Shown: piece by piece, positions 16,992 to 25,771 of the stretch
How the letters are laid out: each line of letters opens with the position of its first letter
Numbering within the stretch: the stretch's first letter is position 1
Assembly (NCBI RefSeq): GCF_018224615.1
Contig: NZ_JAGTUK010000002.1
Span: forward strand, 1-64,000
Direction of reading: 5' to 3'
DNA from: Microbacterium paraoxydans
GTDB taxonomy: Bacteria; Actinomycetota; Actinomycetes; Actinomycetales; Microbacteriaceae
Length of the DNA stretch: 64,000 bases
Notes under the pieces: model-generated
What the model saw: only the letters and a program-made list of their open reading frames with translations
Databases searched by the model: none
Told to the model about the DNA's origin: nothing
Made by a program: the position numbers and the translations under genes

Positions 16992-17480
16992 ATGTCGAAC
17001 GACTACGGCAAGACCCCCGAGGCGGTCAGCGCCCTGACGAACCTGCAGTACGAGGTGACGCAGCAGGACGCCACCGAGCCGCCCTTCCGCAACGCCTACT
17101 GGAACAACCACGAGGACGGCATCTACGTCGACGTGGTCTCCGGTCAGCCGTTGTTCTCCTCGACCGACAAGTACGACAGCGGCACCGGCTGGCCGAGCTT
17201 CACCCGCCCGATCGACGAGGCCGCGGTGACCACCAAGACCGACCGCACGCTGTGGATGACCCGCACCGAGGCGCGGTCCTCCGGGGCCGACAGCCACCTG
17301 GGCCACGTGTTCGACGACGGTCCGGCGGCCGAGGGCGGGCTGCGCTACTGCATGAACTCCGCGGCCCTGCGCTTCATCCCGGCTGACAGGCTGGAGGAGG
17401 AGGGGTACGGTCGCTACAGCCGCCTCTTCACCGAGACCCCCGACACCCGCACCCCCGACACCGCTGAGGAGCAGTCATGA
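16992..17480 (+). CDS. msrB: Peptide-methionine (R)-S-oxide reductase MsrB
   Basis: This 162-residue enzyme reduces the R-epimer of methionine sulfoxide in proteins. The motifs TGWPSF and [13 protein letters not shown] (catalytic cysteine) are present. The CxxC zinc pairs of zinc-type MsrB proteins are absent, and the resolving cysteine appears to be missing, so it may use an external thiol. The C-terminus is an acidic, threonine-rich tail. AAGGAG lies 6 bp upstream. It overlaps msrA by 4 bp and forms an oxidative repair operon. Confidence 0.93.
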   Translation: MSNDYGKTPEAVSALTNLQYEVTQQDATEPPFRNAYWNNHEDGIYVDVVSGQPLFSSTDKYDSGTGWPSFTRPIDEAAVTTKTDRTLWMTRTEARSSGADSHLGHVFDDGPAAEGGLRYCMNSAALRFIPADRLEEEGYGRYSRLFTETPDTRTPDTAEEQS

Positions 17481-18022
17481 CCGACACCGGAACCATCACC
17501 CGTACGCCCGGAACCGAGACCGCCGTGCTCGCCGGCGGTTGTTTCTGGGGCATGGAAGACCTCATCCGCCGCCAGCCCGGCGTGCTCGACACCCGGGTGG
17601 GCTACACGGGCGGTGAGAACGACCACGCCACCTACCGCAACCACCCCGGCCACGCGGAGGCCGTCGAGATCGTGTTCGACCCGACGCAGACGACCTACCG
17701 CGACATCCTCGCGTTCTTCTTCCAGATCCACGACCCGTCCACCCTGAACCGTCAGGGCAACGACATCGGCTCGAGCTACCGTTCCGCGATCTTCCCGCTC
17801 ACTCCCGAGCAGGAGCAGGTCGCCCGCGACACGATCGCCGACGTCGACGCCTCCGGGCTGTGGCCGGGCAAGGCGGTCACCACGATCGAGCCGGCCGGCC
17901 CGTTCTGGGAGGCCGAGGAGGAGCACCAGGACTACCTGATCAAGTACCCCAACGGCTACACGTGCCACTTCCCGCGTGCGGGCTGGGTGCTGCCGAAGCG
18001 CGAGGACGCCGCGGCGAGCTGA
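17477..18022 (+). CDS. msrA: Peptide-methionine (S)-S-oxide reductase MsrA
   Basis: This 181-residue enzyme reduces the S-epimer of methionine sulfoxide. The catalytic motif GGCFWGMED is at about residues 20-28, and [20 protein letters not shown] and SSYRSAIF follow as in the family. The two MsrA and MsrB activities are complementary, and the ATGA overlap with msrB supports coupled synthesis. Fur-catalase genes lie 1 kb away, so this segment is rich in oxidative-stress functions. Confidence 0.95.
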   Translation: MTDTGTITRTPGTETAVLAGGCFWGMEDLIRRQPGVLDTRVGYTGGENDHATYRNHPGHAEAVEIVFDPTQTTYRDILAFFFQIHDPSTLNRQGNDIGSSYRSAIFPLTPEQEQVARDTIADVDASGLWPGKAVTTIEPAGPFWEAEEEHQDYLIKYPNGYTCHFPRAGWVLPKREDAAAS

Positions 18023-18025
18023 CGC

Positions 18026-18826
18026 TCAGCCCTCGGCGAAGAAGGCGAGCGCGGCTTCCTTGAAGTCGCGCGAGCCCGGCGCGTTGAAGTGATGCCGGTT
18101 CGGGAGTTCCACGAACCGGCCGTCGGGGGCCGCGGACGCCAGCGCCCGCGAGCCCTCGATGATCGCGTCCTTCGACCCGGTCGCGAACAGGATCGGCCGG
18201 GAGGGCGCCTGGGCCGGGTCGGGGTCGATCGTTCCCGAGGTGCGCAGGCCCTCGGCCAGGGCCACGAGTGCCCGCAGGTCGTTGCCGGGCACGCGCTCGG
18301 TCAGCGCGATGTAGTTCTGCGTCGTCCGGTCGGACACCGGTGTTCCGTCGGCCAGGTACGCGCGCACCTCGTCGAGGTCGAGCCGGGCCAGCGGGATCCC
18401 GTCCGGGACGCCCCCGAGCACGGCCCGCCCGATGCGGTGCGGCAGCTCGCGCACGACCTCCCACCCCACGCGCGCCCCGAGCGAGTAGCCGAGGTAGAAC
18501 GCGTCGTCGACGAGATACGTGTCCATCACGGTCTCCAGGTCGGTCGCCAGCGTGCGGATCGCATACGCGGCGGCCTCGTGGGGCTTCTCGCTCTGGCCGT
18601 GTCCGCGCTGGTCGAGCGCCAGCACGCGGTACCCCGCCGCCGTGAGCTCGCGCACCCAGCCGGTGAGCACCCAGTTGTCGCGCGCGCTCGACGCGAAGCC
18701 GTGCACGGCCACCACGACCGGGGCGTCGAGCTCCCCCCACGTGTAGGTCGCCAGGCGCGTGCCGTCGGGGGCGTACACGTGCTGCGGGGCGGGCATCGCG
18801 GTCAGGTCGGAGAGGGGAACGGCCAC
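18026..18826 (-). CDS. Alpha/beta hydrolase
   Basis: This 266-residue alpha/beta-hydrolase-fold protein has the oxyanion HGFASS, DQRGHGQS, the nucleophile elbow GYSLGA (serine) and a terminal histidine in NRHHFNAPGS. This arrangement is typical of esterases, epoxide hydrolases and haloalkane-dehalogenase relatives; substrate unknown. The GTG at 18826 is preferred over ATG 18796 because GGAGGA lies just upstream of it. It is convergent with msrA, with 3 bp between stop codons. Confidence 0.83.
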   Translation of the reverse strand: MAVPLSDLTAMPAPQHVYAPDGTRLATYTWGELDAPVVVAVHGFASSARDNWVLTGWVRELTAAGYRVLALDQRGHGQSEKPHEAAAYAIRTLATDLETVMDTYLVDDAFYLGYSLGARVGWEVVRELPHRIGRAVLGGVPDGIPLARLDLDEVRAYLADGTPVSDRTTQNYIALTERVPGNDLRALVALAEGLRTSGTIDPDPAQAPSRPILFATGSKDAIIEGSRALASAAPDGRFVELPNRHHFNAPGSRDFKEAALAFFAEG

Positions 18827-18874
18827 CCCACCATCCTCCCCCCTCCGGCAGCCGCCGGGCCGGAACACGACGAA

Positions 18875-18905
18875 CCCCCTCCTGCGGGCACAGTGCAGGA
18901 GGGGG
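18875..18905. terminator. Strong hairpin between the hydrolase start and the catalase end
   Basis: An 11-bp perfect stem (CCCCCTCCTGC with GCAGGAGGGGG) with a 9-base loop. It is the second of two hairpins downstream of the catalase gene on the minus strand. Probable transcription terminator. Confidence 0.6.
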
Positions 18906-18929
18906 CGTCTCGTCGGGGTCCCCGCCGAC

Positions 18930-18964
18930 GGGGCCCCTCCCCGGATGACGGAGGGAGGGGCCCC
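18930..18964 (-). terminator. Terminator of the fur-catalase transcript
   Basis: A perfect 12-bp stem (GGGGCCCCTCCC with GGGAGGGGCCCC) around an 11-base loop, starting 7 bp after the catalase stop on the minus strand. It is very GC-rich without a T-run, as is usual in actinobacteria. Confidence 0.7.
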
Positions 18965-18971
18965 GAGCCGT

Positions 18972-20441
18972 TCAGACCCGGTCGCGGAGCGCGGCGCCGA
19001 GCTCGGCGTCCACGTTCGTCCAGTACTGGAAGAAGCGCTCGCGGATCGCGTCGATCGTGATCGAGCGGCCCTGGCCGGTCAGCGTCTCGAGGAAGCGGGC
19101 GCGCTGCTCCCCGTCGAACACCTCGCGGTACAGCGTGCCGGCCTGACCGAAGTCGTCGTCCTCGGCGTGCAGCGTGGCGGCCGCGCGGGTGAGCTCGCCG
19201 TCGGCTGCCCAGTTCGCCTCGGCACCCTTCACCGGGTCGGCCTCGGGGCCGCCCGCGGGGCCGAAGGAGTTCGGCTGGTAGGTGCGGTGGGCGGCGTCGT
19301 TGTACTGGTACCGCATGGAGCCCTCGTGCTGGTAGTTGCGCACCTCGGCGGCGTGCGGCTGGTTGACCGGCAGCTGGTTGTAGTTCGCGCCGATGCGGTG
19401 ACGCTGCGCGTCGGGGTACGCGAAGATGCGGCCCATCAGCATCTTGTCGGGCGAGATGCCCGTGCCCGGCACCTGGTTGCCCGGGGCGAAGCCGGCCTGC
19501 TCGATCTGGGCGAAGAAGTTCTCCGGGTTGCGGTTCAGGGTCAGCGTGCCGACCTTGATGCGCGGGTAGTCCTTCTTGGAGATCGTCTTGGTCAGGTCGA
19601 ACGGGTTGAAGCGGTAGTCCTTCGCCTCCTCGTACGGCATGACCTGGATGTAGAGGTCCCACTTCGGGAAGTCGCCGCGGGCGATCGACTCGAACAGGTC
19701 GCGGCGGTAGTGGTCGGCGTCGGTGCCGGCGAGCTTCTCGGCCTCCTCCGGGCTCATCGCCTCGACCCCCTGGTGCGCGAGGAAGTGGTACTTCACCCAG
19801 AACAGCTCGCCCGCCGCGTTGACCCACGCGTACGTGTGCGATCCGTAGCCGTTCATGTGCCGCCAGCTGCGGGGGAGGCCGCGGTCGCCCATGAGGTAGG
19901 TCACCTGGTGGGCGGACTCGGGCGACAGGGTCCAGAAGTCCCACTGCATGTCGGCGTCGCGCAGACCTGAGTCGCCGAGGCGCTTCTGCGAGTGGATGAA
20001 GTCGGGGAACTTCATGGCGTCGCGGAGGAAGAACGTGGGGGTGTTGTTGCCGACGATGTCGAGGTTGCCCTCGGTCGTGTAGAAGCGCAGCGAGAAGCCG
20101 CGCACGTCGCGCCAGGTGTCGGGCGATCCCTGCTCGCCCGCGACCGAGGAGAAGCGGAGCAGCGTCTCGGACGTGGCGCCCGGCTGGAACACGGCCGCCT
20201 TGGTGTACTGCGACACGTCTTCCGTGACGACGAACTCACCGAACGCGCCGCCGCCCTTGGCGTGGGGGTTGCGCTCCGGCACGCGCTCGCGGTTGAACGA
20301 CGCGAGCTTCTCCACCAGGTGGTGGTCGTGCAGCACGGTGGGGCCGTCGGCGCCGACCGTGAGGGAGTGGGTGTCGCTCGCGATGGGCGTTCCCGTCTGC
20401 GTGGTGGTGGCCGGACGGTTCGACCCGGTGGGGTTCGACAT
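18972..20441 (-). CDS. katA: Monofunctional haem catalase
   Basis: This 489-residue clade-3-size catalase converts hydrogen peroxide to water and oxygen. The distal histidine is in [12 protein letters not shown] (His60), the distal asparagine region is [15 protein letters not shown], and the proximal haem-ligand tyrosine is in [14 protein letters not shown]. The motif before the distal histidine, ERNPHAKG, and the AFGEF after it differ slightly from the usual ERVVHAKG and AFGYF. The gene lies 66 bp downstream of a Fur-family regulator on the same strand, an established actinobacterial arrangement for peroxide-controlled catalase. Confidence 0.95.
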   Translation of the reverse strand: MSNPTGSNRPATTTQTGTPIASDTHSLTVGADGPTVLHDHHLVEKLASFNRERVPERNPHAKGGGAFGEFVVTEDVSQYTKAAVFQPGATSETLLRFSSVAGEQGSPDTWRDVRGFSLRFYTTEGNLDIVGNNTPTFFLRDAMKFPDFIHSQKRLGDSGLRDADMQWDFWTLSPESAHQVTYLMGDRGLPRSWRHMNGYGSHTYAWVNAAGELFWVKYHFLAHQGVEAMSPEEAEKLAGTDADHYRRDLFESIARGDFPKWDLYIQVMPYEEAKDYRFNPFDLTKTISKKDYPRIKVGTLTLNRNPENFFAQIEQAGFAPGNQVPGTGISPDKMLMGRIFAYPDAQRHRIGANYNQLPVNQPHAAEVRNYQHEGSMRYQYNDAAHRTYQPNSFGPAGGPEADPVKGAEANWAADGELTRAAATLHAEDDDFGQAGTLYREVFDGEQRARFLETLTGQGRSITIDAIRERFFQYWTNVDAELGAALRDRV

Positions 20442-20507
20442 GGTGTTCTCCTTCTGCGCGCGGGCACGCCGAACGACGCCGTCGGGGGACGGCGGTCGGG
20501 GGTGGGC

Positions 20508-20927
20508 CTACGCGGCGTTCTGGCAACTGGGGCACAGGCCCCAGAAGGTGACTTCGGCTGTCTGGACGGTGAATCCCCCCGTGGACGACGGGGTGAGACA
20601 CGGCGCTTCGCCGACGACGCAGTCCACGTCGCCGATCGCACCGCAGGAGGTGCAGACGACGTGGTGGTGGTTGTCGCCGATGCGCCGTTCGTAGAGCGCC
20701 GCGGAGCCTGCCGGTTCGATCCGGCGGATGAGCCCCGCCGTCGTCAGGTCCGCGAGGATGTTGTGCACCGACTGGATCGACGTGGTCGGCAGCGACTCGG
20801 AGACCGCGCGGTAGACGCGCTCCGCATCCGTATGGGCCATGGAGCCGAGAGCCTCGAGAACGGCGACGCGGCCCGCGGTCGCACGCAGCCCGGCGCCTCT
20901 CAGCGCCGAGTCGAGGTCTGTCTCCAT
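20508..20927 (-). CDS. furA: Fur-family regulator (FurA/CatR-like peroxide sensor)
   Basis: This 139-residue Fur protein has an N-terminal winged helix (GLRATAGRVAVLEAL to SVHNILADLTTAGLI), the metal-binding HHHVVCTSCG, and a second CPSCQ near the end that forms the structural zinc site. Placement immediately upstream of a catalase gene matches FurA-KatG and CatR-CatA pairs, where the protein is a redox-sensitive repressor. An AT-rich palindrome 21 bp before its start is the likely operator, implying autoregulation and co-control of catalase. Confidence 0.9.
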   Translation of the reverse strand: METDLDSALRGAGLRATAGRVAVLEALGSMAHTDAERVYRAVSESLPTTSIQSVHNILADLTTAGLIRRIEPAGSAALYERRIGDNHHHVVCTSCGAIGDVDCVVGEAPCLTPSSTGGFTVQTAEVTFWGLCPSCQNAA

Positions 20928-20947
20928 GCCCCCGACTCTACACGCTG

Positions 20948-20964
20948 TTTTGAGTGATTCAAAA
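20948..20964 (-). promoter_or_regulatory. Fur-type operator upstream of furA
   Basis: TTTTGA and TCAAAA form a perfect inverted repeat with a 5-bp spacer (GTGAT). This AT-rich island stands out in the GC-rich region. Its form and position fit a FurA/PerR-type operator. Confidence 0.65.
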
Positions 20965-20994
20965 AGACTGTGCTCGCCCGGCGTGGCGTCCGCG

Positions 20995-23022
20995 TCAGCT
21001 CCGGGTGATGGTGAAGCCCCCGCCGCGCACCCGCACCCGGCCGCCCGGAGTGCCGTTACCCCGAGCGGCACCCGTGCCGTCGTAGGCCGTACCGCCGCCC
21101 GGTGCCAGGGGCGCCACGCGCTGCTGTTCCGCGGTGGCGTTGGCGTAGAGCACCGCGGCGCCGCCCGTGGTCGCATACACCGCCGTGGTCACGCGCGGCT
21201 GGATCACGAGCGCGTCCAGGCGCAGGTCGCCGCGGCTCGTGCAGCGCACGGTCACGGGGCCGTCCGGCAGTCCGCCGCCGAGCAGCTGCGGCACGAGCAT
21301 GCCGTCGGCCTCGGTCAGTCCGCGGTCACCCGCGCCGCCCGCGGGGGTCTCGGTGCTCCACAGCAGCCGGCCGCCGCGACGCACCTCCCACACCGCCATG
21401 CCGGACTCCCCGGCCTGCCGCCACACCAGGCCGTGCAGCACCCCGCCCGGCTCGGTCACGTCGAACTCCACCGACTCGCCCGGCGGCACCCGGACGAACG
21501 CGCCTGCGGAGAGGTTGCCCTCGCCCGTCCACGCGCCGCCCTCGGGCCGTTCGACCGTGCACCCCGCGGAGAGGCGGGCGCTCTCGGCGTCGACCGCCCG
21601 CAGCCCGTCGAACGACGACAACCCCGTGATCGAGGTCGCGAGCCGCGCCACGTCGGGGTTCTCGTCGAGCAGCAGCATCGTGAGCAGGCCGTGGATGGTC
21701 GACTCCGCGCCGGAGTTGCGGTTCACGCGGCCGTCGGTCTCCACCCCGTCGAAGGTCACGCCGGTTGCCGGGTCGTAGACCGGCACCCCGGCCGTGTTCG
21801 CGCCGAAGAACCAGCCCGCCGCGAGACCGGCGATCGCGCGCAGCCCCTCGCCACCCGACGCTGATGCCGCCAGCGCGCCGGCCACACGCCCGTGCGCGCC
21901 GTACGCGATCTGCGCCTCGGCGGGCAGCGGCGCCCACGCGTTGTGCGGGCCGCCCGAGGTCAGCACCTGCGGCGTGAACCGGCCGGCGTCGGCCACGGCC
22001 TTCGCCGCGAGGTCCCCGCGCCGCAGCACCGCTCCCGCCCGCGCCAGGGCCTCCGGGGCCGCGGCGCCCCACGCGTGCCAGAACCCGAGCGAGCCCGTCC
22101 ACGGCAGCACCGCGCCGAACGGCCAGGCGCCGGGGTCGGTCGCCATCGCGGCCACCCCCTCCGCGTAGGTCTGGAGCGCCGCACGACTGCGGGTGTCTCC
22201 GGCCTCTGCGGCGGCGGCGAGCCCGAGCATAGCCTCGGCCGTGGCGTCCGCGCCGCCCGCGATGAGCCAGGCGGGCAGGTCGCGGCCGTCGCTGCGCACC
22301 CACTGGCCCGCCCGACCGAGCGACTCGCGCTGCAGGGCGTCCAGGCCCAGGTGCAGCCGGGCGCGCAGGAACTCCGCGAACGCCGGATCCTCCCGGCGGA
22401 ACGCCGCCCACCCCTCGCCGAACGCCCACACCGTGCGGGCCAGCCAGTACGACTCGGCCGAATCCGACGGGTCGGGCAGTTCCACGGGGATCGCGCTCGG
22501 CGTGAGCGTGCCGTCCTCCTGCTGCCACAGCACCACGCGGCCGGCGTTCGGGCCGGACGCGGTCTGCAGGAACGCGAGGGAGCGCAGCACGTCGCGGGCG
22601 TCGTCGCGGCTCTGCGGGTCGCCCGTGGCGCGCCAGTCGCGGAGGAACACGACCGCCGCGCGGGCGATGTCGTCGGCGTTGAACGCCCCCTGCGACCAGT
22701 ACCCCGTGGCGGCATCGCGCGTACCGCCGCCGACCGGACGGTAGCCGCCCGCTCCGTCGGTGTCGGCGTACGTCCACGGCGCCCGCACGAGCGGACGCTC
22801 CGCGATGCCCTCCGTGGTGTGGGTGTCGCTCGCGGCGACGGGCACCTCGGCCAGCAGGAACCGCAGGTGCGCCAGATTGGTCAGCCGCTGGCCCCGTGCC
22901 GCGGCGGAGAGCCCGATGGTCCCGGTCGTCCCGGTCTGCGCCGTCGCGGGATCCGCGGGAAGCAGCGCGAGCGCCGAGGCGGTGGCGGCGAGCGTCAGGA
23001 ACGTGCGGCGCGTGGTCTCCAC
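20995..23022 (-). CDS. Tat-exported protein of unknown function in the GH130 operon
   Basis: This 675-residue protein starts with a twin-arginine signal (TTRRTFLTLAATASALALLP). The mature part to about residue 480 is alanine-rich and helical with regularly spaced aromatic motifs (YWSQGAFNADDIARA, ESYWLARTVWAFGEGW, NSGAESTIHGLLTMLLL), suggesting an alpha/alpha toroid like those of many glycan-active enzymes. The last 180 residues are beta-rich with VRCTSRGDLRLDALVI, like a carbohydrate-binding module. I do not recognise a named family. It starts 4 bp after the GH130 stop and closes the LacI-led operon, so an extracellular glycan role is likely. The GTG at 23022 follows GAGAGGGG. Catalytic residues cannot be assigned. 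Confidence 0.7.
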   Translation of the reverse strand: METTRRTFLTLAATASALALLPADPATAQTGTTGTIGLSAAARGQRLTNLAHLRFLLAEVPVAASDTHTTEGIAERPLVRAPWTYADTDGAGGYRPVGGGTRDAATGYWSQGAFNADDIARAAVVFLRDWRATGDPQSRDDARDVLRSLAFLQTASGPNAGRVVLWQQEDGTLTPSAIPVELPDPSDSAESYWLARTVWAFGEGWAAFRREDPAFAEFLRARLHLGLDALQRESLGRAGQWVRSDGRDLPAWLIAGGADATAEAMLGLAAAAEAGDTRSRAALQTYAEGVAAMATDPGAWPFGAVLPWTGSLGFWHAWGAAAPEALARAGAVLRRGDLAAKAVADAGRFTPQVLTSGGPHNAWAPLPAEAQIAYGAHGRVAGALAASASGGEGLRAIAGLAAGWFFGANTAGVPVYDPATGVTFDGVETDGRVNRNSGAESTIHGLLTMLLLDENPDVARLATSITGLSSFDGLRAVDAESARLSAGCTVERPEGGAWTGEGNLSAGAFVRVPPGESVEFDVTEPGGVLHGLVWRQAGESGMAVWEVRRGGRLLWSTETPAGGAGDRGLTEADGMLVPQLLGGGLPDGPVTVRCTSRGDLRLDALVIQPRVTTAVYATTGGAAVLYANATAEQQRVAPLAPGGGTAYDGTGAARGNGTPGGRVRVRGGGFTITRS

Positions 23023-23026
23023 GACC

Positions 23027-24016
23027 TCACCCCTCTCGGCCCTCGGTGTCGCGGAGCGCACGGCCCCACGGCTCGGCGGGGTCGTGGATCGCCACGGCCA
23101 GGGTCGTGTCGGACTGCCCGTAGTACGCGAACCACTTGCCGCGGAACTTCACCAGTCCCTCCACGAAGGTCACGTTCGACACCAGGCCGTGCAGGTCCTC
23201 GAAGCTCTGCGGGCGCAGCCACGGCTCCTGCATGCGGGCGATCACCTTCGTGGGCTCGTCGGGGTCGATCGCGATCTGCCCGCAGCGGTAGTCCACGTCG
23301 ACCGTGCCGTCGTCGTGCACGGTGCGCGTGGCGCCGTTGGTCAGCATCACCAGCAGCCCGTTGTCGGTGACGACGGGTGAGGTGCCGATCTCCACCAGGG
23401 CCTCGTCCCACGTGCCCGGCGTGGGCGTGTACATCGGCTCGGTGTCCGGCGTGCCGGGCGTCCAGTGGATCAGGTCGTCGCTCGTGGCCCAGTAGATGCC
23501 GCCCTCGCCGAAGTACATCCACCACTTCCCGTGCAGCTTCTTCGGCACGATCACCCCGGCCTTCGACCAGTTGAAGCCGCGCGGGTCCATGGTCTTGAAC
23601 GTGTCGAAGTCGTCGAACAGCGGCCCGTGCCTGGTCCACGTGCGCAGGTCGGTCGAGGTGGCCAGGCACAGCTGGGCGCTGCGCCGGTCCCACCCGGTGT
23701 AGGTGAGGTAGTAGGTGCCGTCGATCAGCGCGATGCGCGGATCCTCGCAGCCGTAACGCTCGTAGTCCTCGACGGGGGAGAGGATGGGGGCGTCCTCCCG
23801 CGTGAACGTGACGCCGTCGCGTGAGCGGGCCAGGCCGATGTGCGACACGATGTCGTCGGCGTGCGCGCGATACAGCAGCAGCACCTCGTCGCCGTCCACG
23901 AGCGCCGCCGGGTTGTACAGGTTGGCCGACTCCCAGCTGTCGCCGCGCGGACGGAGGATGGGGTTCCCCTCGTACGGGGTGAACGGACCGAGGGGGAAGG
24001 ATGCTCCGGTGAACAT
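23027..24016 (-). CDS. GH130 beta-mannoside phosphorylase/beta-mannosidase
   Basis: This 329-residue five-bladed beta-propeller enzyme of family GH130 has NLYNPAALVDGDEVLLLYRA, the diagnostic YGCEDPRI (the general-acid aspartate), DPRGFNWSKAGVI and TYTGWD. The family includes phosphorylases acting on beta-1,4-mannosyl linkages, including mannosyl-N-acetylglucosamine of N-glycans, and beta-1,2-mannosidases. No signal peptide is present, so it works on imported oligosaccharides. It is in one operon with a MalEFG-type importer and LacI repressor. Which linkage it cuts cannot be settled here. Confidence 0.88.
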   Translation of the reverse strand: MFTGASFPLGPFTPYEGNPILRPRGDSWESANLYNPAALVDGDEVLLLYRAHADDIVSHIGLARSRDGVTFTREDAPILSPVEDYERYGCEDPRIALIDGTYYLTYTGWDRRSAQLCLATSTDLRTWTRHGPLFDDFDTFKTMDPRGFNWSKAGVIVPKKLHGKWWMYFGEGGIYWATSDDLIHWTPGTPDTEPMYTPTPGTWDEALVEIGTSPVVTDNGLLVMLTNGATRTVHDDGTVDVDYRCGQIAIDPDEPTKVIARMQEPWLRPQSFEDLHGLVSNVTFVEGLVKFRGKWFAYYGQSDTTLAVAIHDPAEPWGRALRDTEGREG

Positions 24017-24031
24017 GGATGCCCTTTCTGA

Positions 24032-24874
24032 TTAGCCCTTGACGGCGGCACCGAGGTCGGTGGCCCGGAAGAAGCGCTGGAAGACGATGAACAGGATCAC
24101 GACGGGGAAGGCCAGCGCGGTGGCACCGGCGAGGATCGCCCCGTTCGGGTTGGCGGTGGACTGCGCCACGTTGGAGATGTAGTTGGCGAGCGACACCGCG
24201 AGCGGCTGCAGCGAGGCGTCCTTCGTGATGAGGAACGGCCACAGGAACTCGTTCCACGGCCCGATGAAGGTGACCAGCACGACCGTCACCAGCACGGGCC
24301 GGATCAGCGGGATGGCCACCGAGGTGAGCAGGCGGATCTCGCCCGCCCCGTCGATCCGCGCCGCCTCGAAGATCTCGACCGGCAGCGCCTTGAAGAACTG
24401 CACGAAGATGAACACCGCGGTCGTGTTGATCAGGAACGGCAGGATCATCCCGAGGTACGAGTCGCCCAGGCCGTAGCTGCGCGTGATCTGCACGTACAGC
24501 GGGATCATCAGCAACTGGAACGGCACCATCTGCACCAGCAGCATCAGCACCCAGATCACGCCGCGCCCGCGGAAGTCGAGGCGCGCGATCGCGTACCCGG
24601 CGAGGAGCCCGAACACGACCGTGCCGAGCAGCACCCCGAGCGTGAAGATCATCGAGTTCACGAGCGAGCCGACCAGGTCGATGCGGGAGTCGATCGCGAC
24701 GAAGTTGTCGATCGTCCACCCGCCCGTGGGGATCAGCTGGCTGGGCGAGTTCGTGGGGTTCTCCTGGAACGCGCCGACCAGCATGAAGTAGAACGGGAAC
24801 GCGAACCCGATCGCCGCGATCGTCAGCGCGATCAGGCTCAGGATGCGGGGAAGTCTTCTCGTGCGGCGCATCAT
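24032..24874 (-). CDS. Carbohydrate ABC permease, MalG type
   Basis: This 280-residue permease has six membrane segments and the EAA loop EIFEAARIDGAGEIRLLTSV, characteristic of carbohydrate (CUT1) importers. It overlaps the MalF-type gene by 4 bp (ATGA) and precedes GH130 by 15 bp. It forms the membrane channel with its partner and imports the oligosaccharide used by GH130. No ATPase gene is present in the operon, so a shared MsiK-type ATPase encoded elsewhere is expected. Confidence 0.9.
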   Translation of the reverse strand: MMRRTRRLPRILSLIALTIAAIGFAFPFYFMLVGAFQENPTNSPSQLIPTGGWTIDNFVAIDSRIDLVGSLVNSMIFTLGVLLGTVVFGLLAGYAIARLDFRGRGVIWVLMLLVQMVPFQLLMIPLYVQITRSYGLGDSYLGMILPFLINTTAVFIFVQFFKALPVEIFEAARIDGAGEIRLLTSVAIPLIRPVLVTVVLVTFIGPWNEFLWPFLITKDASLQPLAVSLANYISNVAQSTANPNGAILAGATALAFPVVILFIVFQRFFRATDLGAAVKG

Positions 24875-25767
24875 CGCTCCCTCGTCGCGCGGTTGGCGGC
24901 CAGCGACAGCATCCCCACGAGCACCACCAGGATCATGCCGATCGCGGCGGCGGTATCGGGGTTCTGCTGCTGGATGCCCAGCTGGTAGATCAGCAGCACG
25001 GGCGTGGTGGAGGCGCCGTCCGGGCCGCCGCCGTTGGTGAGCAGGTACGGCTCGGTGAAGAGGTTGGCGCCGGTGATGATCGAGAGGATCAGCACGAGCG
25101 TGGTGGCGCTGCGCACCCCCGGCACGGTCACGTTCCAGAACCGCGCGAGCGCGCCGGCGCCGTCGGTCTCCGCCGACTCGTACAGCTCCTTCGGCACGTT
25201 CTGCAGTGCCGCCAGGTACAGCAGGATGTAGAACCCGAGCTGCTTCCAGGTGACGTAGAGCGCGATCATCGGCATGGCCAGCCCGCTGTTCACGAGCCAC
25301 GACGGGTCGGGCGCGAGCGGCCCGAGGATGGTGTTGACCAGCCCGTTGCCGGAGAACAGCAGCATCCACACGCCCACCAGCGACACGCTCGCGGTGAGGT
25401 ACGGCACGTAGAAGGCCACGCGGTAGGCGGCCACCCAGCGGATGCCCGTGTTCAGGGCGGCCGCGAGCACGAGGGCCAGCACCGCCGTGAGAGGCACGTT
25501 GATCGCCAGGAACACGAGCGTGTTGCGGAACGCCCCGAGCACGCGCGGGTCGGTGAGCACCGTGACGAAGTTGTCGAAGCCGACGAACGGCCGCTCGACC
25601 TCCGCGCCCGGTGCGGTGAAGAAGTAGTCGTGGAAGGCGATGTAGACGGCGAACGCGAGCGGATACGCGAAGATCGCGATCACGAACACGAGGTACGGCA
25701 GCGCGAAGAGGCCGCCGATCGGCTGCGCACCCAGCCACCGGGTGCGCAGCCGTCGGTTGTCGGTCAT
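24871..25767 (-). CDS. Carbohydrate ABC permease, MalF type
   Basis: This 298-residue permease has six membrane segments, the loop ELYESAETDGAGALARFWNV and the CUT1 motif FTEPYLLTNGGGPDGAS. It is the second membrane subunit of the importer. The start is ATG 25767 or GTG 25770; the ribosome site is weak, consistent with coupling to the substrate-binding gene 4 bp upstream. Confidence 0.9.
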   Translation of the reverse strand: MTDNRRLRTRWLGAQPIGGLFALPYLVFVIAIFAYPLAFAVYIAFHDYFFTAPGAEVERPFVGFDNFVTVLTDPRVLGAFRNTLVFLAINVPLTAVLALVLAAALNTGIRWVAAYRVAFYVPYLTASVSLVGVWMLLFSGNGLVNTILGPLAPDPSWLVNSGLAMPMIALYVTWKQLGFYILLYLAALQNVPKELYESAETDGAGALARFWNVTVPGVRSATTLVLILSIITGANLFTEPYLLTNGGGPDGASTTPVLLIYQLGIQQQNPDTAAAIGMILVVLVGMLSLAANRATRER

Positions 25768-25771
25768 CACG

